Origin: JBDWFY01 sp039976075
Lineage (GTDB): Bacteria > Pseudomonadota > Alphaproteobacteria > Rhizobiales > Stappiaceae
DNA: 64,000 nucleotides
Assembly: GCA_039976075.1 (NCBI GenBank)
Contig: JBDWFY010000005.1
Coordinates: 1-64,000 of the forward strand
Direction: 5' to 3'
Shown piece after piece: positions 62,078-64,000 of this stretch; position 1 is the first letter of the stretch, and every line of letters starts with the position of its first letter. A program made the position numbers and the translations under genes. A model generated the notes under the pieces. The model had not been told where the DNA came from. It was given only the letters and a program-made list of their open reading frames with translations, and did not search any database.

Positions 62078-62602
62078 ATGAATATCGCCACTCGTTTTAC
62101 TGCACTCACCATGGCAACCATTCTTGCGGTTCCCACTGTCTTGACGACAACCAGTGCTGAAGCCGGAGATCGCCGTCACTGGAAAAAGCACAATTATCAC
62201 AACGGTTACAATCGCCACAACAACCACCGCCGCCATAATAACAACAATGTCGGCCCGGCAATTGTCGGCGGTGCCATCGGACTTGCGACCGGCCTGATTA
62301 TCGGGAATTCACTCAACCAGCGCCGGTATGCCGCACCGCCCCGTTACAACGGTCCGGCATATTACCCTCGCCAGGCGTACCGTCCGGCCCCCGTCTACCG
62401 CCCTGCCCCGGCATATCGTCCGGCCCCGGTTTATCGTCCTGCACCAGCGCCGGTCTACCAGCCTGCACCACCTGCCTACGGCTATGCACCGCGCCCTTGG
62501 ACACAACAATGGTATGATTATTGCCACGCGAAATATCGCAGCTTTGATCCGGCCAGCGGAACATTCCAGCCCTACAACGGCCCGCGCAGATTGTGCCGGT
62601 AA
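62078..62602 (+). CDS. BA14K family protein
   Basis: This 174-residue secreted protein has a signal peptide (ALTMATILAVPTVLTTTSAEA), then a histidine/asparagine-rich segment (about 30-58). A glycine-rich hydrophobic stretch follows (GPAIVGGAIGLATGLIIGNSL), then a run of proline repeats in which YRPAP recurs (about 105-130). The C-terminal BA14K domain is WYDYCHAKYRSFDPASGTFQP ending with RLCR. BA14K of Brucella is an immunoreactive protein with lectin-like behaviour; the role here is unknown. AGGGAG lies upstream. A clear terminator follows. Confidence 0.93.
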   Translation: MNIATRFTALTMATILAVPTVLTTTSAEAGDRRHWKKHNYHNGYNRHNNHRRHNNNNVGPAIVGGAIGLATGLIIGNSLNQRRYAAPPRYNGPAYYPRQAYRPAPVYRPAPAYRPAPVYRPAPAPVYQPAPPAYGYAPRPWTQQWYDYCHAKYRSFDPASGTFQPYNGPRRLCR

Positions 62603-62628
62603 ACACACGAACTCAGTCGAAATTGTTC

Positions 62629-62672
62629 AATATCGGTCCAAATGCACAAAGCATTCGGGCCGATATTTTTAT
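62629..62672 (+). terminator. Rho-independent terminator of the BA14K gene
   Basis: AATATCGG (62629-62636) pairs with CCGATATT (62660-62667). An inner AAATGC/GCATT pairing extends the stem, and a T-rich run begins at 62666. It lies 26 bp past the stop. Confidence 0.9.
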
Positions 62673-62732
62673 TCAGAGTACGTCTGAGCAACTGGTCAGA
62701 ACCATTGCACTACTGCACGAAAACGATAGGCA

Positions 62733-63563
62733 CTAGTTGCAAATCAAATAGGTGCAGGTCTTGCCATGACACCCCATGTCCAGATGCATGTGGTCCTGGT
62801 GATAGATGTCACCCTCGGGCGTCAAAACAGTTGAAAATCGGTTGCATGCGGCTTTGCGAATGGCCTGCAGAAAATCTCGCTTGGGACCCTTTGGTCTCCA
62901 GTCGTCTTCAACGCTGACAGTGCTGCCGTCTTTCATCTTGTAAAATGAGATGTCCAATGCCCTTCCGAACGAATGCTCAGAGAATTTCCCATCGGGTTTG
63001 TTATTTCTCCGGCGGCAGACATAGGATGCCGCCACGCGTATTCCAGACAGCTCGGTCCTGAGGTGCTTTTTGGCAGCCTTTCGGACATCCTCACCCAGCC
63101 AGTTATTGACTTTCGCCGCCATCGCGCAGGTAAGCTCTGCCTTTGCGGAAAATTTCACCGTTTCACCAAGTCCCGAGATACGGACCGGGTTGGCGATACC
63201 GCACGCATCGGGGCCATCGACCTTTGCCAGTTTTTCGTATGCAAGGCCATGAATCTCGCACGTCTCTACCGTAACTTTCTCATTAGACTTATTATTGCTG
63301 TCCTCTGCATCCCTTCCCTTGGTAAGGCGTGCGGTAACATCATTGACCGCCCTGGCAATTGGACTTGCGGGTTTGGCCACCGGCAACACGGCGGCAAGGG
63401 GTTCTGACGTCTTCTGGATCGCGTTTTCGACAGAAACAGGTTTTGACTGCAACTTGGGTTTAGGAACCGGTAATTCCTGACCGAACGCACTTACTGAAAA
63501 AAGCAACGCTGCAAAATAGAATAATGTCGGCGCATGCGACCGCCGGACTATTTGACTCGTCAT
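62733..63563 (-). CDS. Extensin-like C-terminal domain protein
   Basis: This 276-residue exported protein has a hydrophobic N-terminal signal (LFYFAALLFSVSAFG) and a low-complexity linker (about 30-95). The extensin-like_C domain has CEIHGLAYEKLAKVDGPDACGI, LTCAMAAKVNNWL, ASYVCRRRNNKPDGKFSEHSFGRALDI and the end GDIYHQDHMHLDMGCHGKTC. The histidines and aspartate in SEHSFGRALDI and DHMHLD resemble the zinc-dependent peptidase fold of D-Ala carboxypeptidase/endopeptidase relatives. A wall-related activity is therefore plausible but unproven. GGAGG lies just before the ATG. Confidence 0.92.
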   Translation of the reverse strand: MTSQIVRRSHAPTLFYFAALLFSVSAFGQELPVPKPKLQSKPVSVENAIQKTSEPLAAVLPVAKPASPIARAVNDVTARLTKGRDAEDSNNKSNEKVTVETCEIHGLAYEKLAKVDGPDACGIANPVRISGLGETVKFSAKAELTCAMAAKVNNWLGEDVRKAAKKHLRTELSGIRVAASYVCRRRNNKPDGKFSEHSFGRALDISFYKMKDGSTVSVEDDWRPKGPKRDFLQAIRKAACNRFSTVLTPEGDIYHQDHMHLDMGCHGKTCTYLICN

Positions 63564-63646
63564 TTTCCCTCCGGTCCACTTTGTTTCAGATGACCGTAAA
63601 ACCCCTCAAGGGTAAAGAACGAAAATGCAACAGTTCGGGATGTTAT

Positions 63647-64000
63647 CTATTGGAGCAACGGCTGCTGATACGAGGCAACCTGTTCCTGGCTCAGAATGCT
63701 GAGTGCCCGTTTGCGAGAAAACCCCTCGTAGCGCTTGAGGGCGCTCCGGCACTCCATTGCCGTCAACTGTAGTCGTTCACCACGAAATTTGACGAGCAAA
63801 CTGTAGGCCTCGGTGTCCGTTTCTATCTTTCGACAGACCGCTGCCAGAAGTTTATCATCGGCGCTGAACACAAAGGGTGTTTTGGCTAACCACGGCGCAT
63901 TGCACAGATCTATAAGCAGAGTATTTACTGCGCGTTGTTTTCCGAGCTCGAAAAGCCGACGCAACGCATCACCGGCGTTTAGGCGACGAGACCTTACGCT
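63647..64000 (-). CDS. Unrecognised protein, 5' end beyond the window
   Basis: An open frame runs from the right edge to a stop at 63647 and encodes at least 117 residues. It is leucine-rich and helical, with no signal peptide in the visible part. Segments include RRLNAGDALRRLFELGKQRAV, NTLLIDLCNAPWLAKTP, FSADDKLLAAVCRKI and ECRSALKRYEGFSRKRAL. I do not recognise the family. The frame reaches the edge without a preceding stop, so the gene almost certainly continues. Confidence 0.65.
   Translation of the reverse strand, partial: SVRSRRLNAGDALRRLFELGKQRAVNTLLIDLCNAPWLAKTPFVFSADDKLLAAVCRKIETDTEAYSLLVKFRGERLQLTAMECRSALKRYEGFSRKRALSILSQEQVASYQQPLLQ

Noticed and set aside
62380..62470. Short repeats in the BA14K gene as a CRISPR-like or mobile repeat
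   Set aside because: The periodicity is the in-frame coding of YRPAP units, so it is a protein repeat.

Overview
The window looks like a chromosomal segment of an alphaproteobacterium, most likely of the Hyphomicrobiales (Rhizobiales). The signs are a circularly permuted two-piece tmRNA gene beside an alpha-type SspB, an uninterrupted division and cell-wall (dcw) cluster, a rhizobial-style D-Ala-D-Ala ligase, and BA14K, extensin-like, DUF4169 and DUF1127-type small proteins. Base composition looks moderate (low fifties percent GC, by eye). I see no insertion sequence, prophage, CRISPR array or tRNA gene. Genus cannot be read from the sequence.

Layout. 1-3.5 kb: ssrA (tmRNA), sspB, fumC, and two overlapping small genes (DUF4169, ribbon-helix-helix). 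3.5-20.3 kb: mixed housekeeping genes: a very large AsmA-type protein, an FAD-linked lactate/glycolate-type dehydrogenase, a ClC chloride transporter, an Xaa-Pro aminopeptidase, a DUF1127-like small gene with a tiny upstream ORF and a terminator, prmA, uvrD, a GNAT acetyltransferase and ligA. 20.5-25 kb: a MarR regulator, then recN, bamD and lpxC on the minus strand.

25.1-43.9 kb: the complete dcw cluster on the minus strand, in transcription order mraZ-rsmH-ftsL-ftsI-murE-murF-mraY-murD-ftsW-murG-murC-murB-ddl-ftsQ-ftsA-ftsZ. Spacing is very tight, with many 4-nt stop/start overlaps, and a strong terminator follows ftsZ. These genes make UDP-MurNAc-pentapeptide, carry it to lipid II and build the septum; lpxC and bamD just downstream extend the envelope theme to lipid A and outer-membrane assembly. 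Upstream of mraZ lie four YGGGN repeats with exact 10-bp period (an MraZ operator) and a perfect TTAA-N7-TTAA site of the kind bound by CtrA. Next comes rnpB (RNase P RNA).

44.7-64 kb: a more variable region. A MocR/GntR regulator is divergent to a flavin-binding pyridoxamine-oxidase-like gene. A peptidoglycan-recycling group follows (lytic transglycosylase, AmpD-like amidase, DjlA-like J protein), then a META-domain protein and a DUF1653-like small protein. A duplicated SnoaL-like secreted protein is divergent to a LysR regulator. Then come a DUF1992 protein and a MarR regulator divergent to a fused 5-oxoprolinase/hydantoinase, with a perfect 10-bp-arm palindrome between them. Last are a methyltransferase, a HugZ-like haem/flavin protein divergent to a Tat-exported multicopper oxidase, a gap with two possible small ORFs, a BA14K protein with a terminator, an extensin-like protein, and the 3' part of an unrecognised gene that runs off the window.
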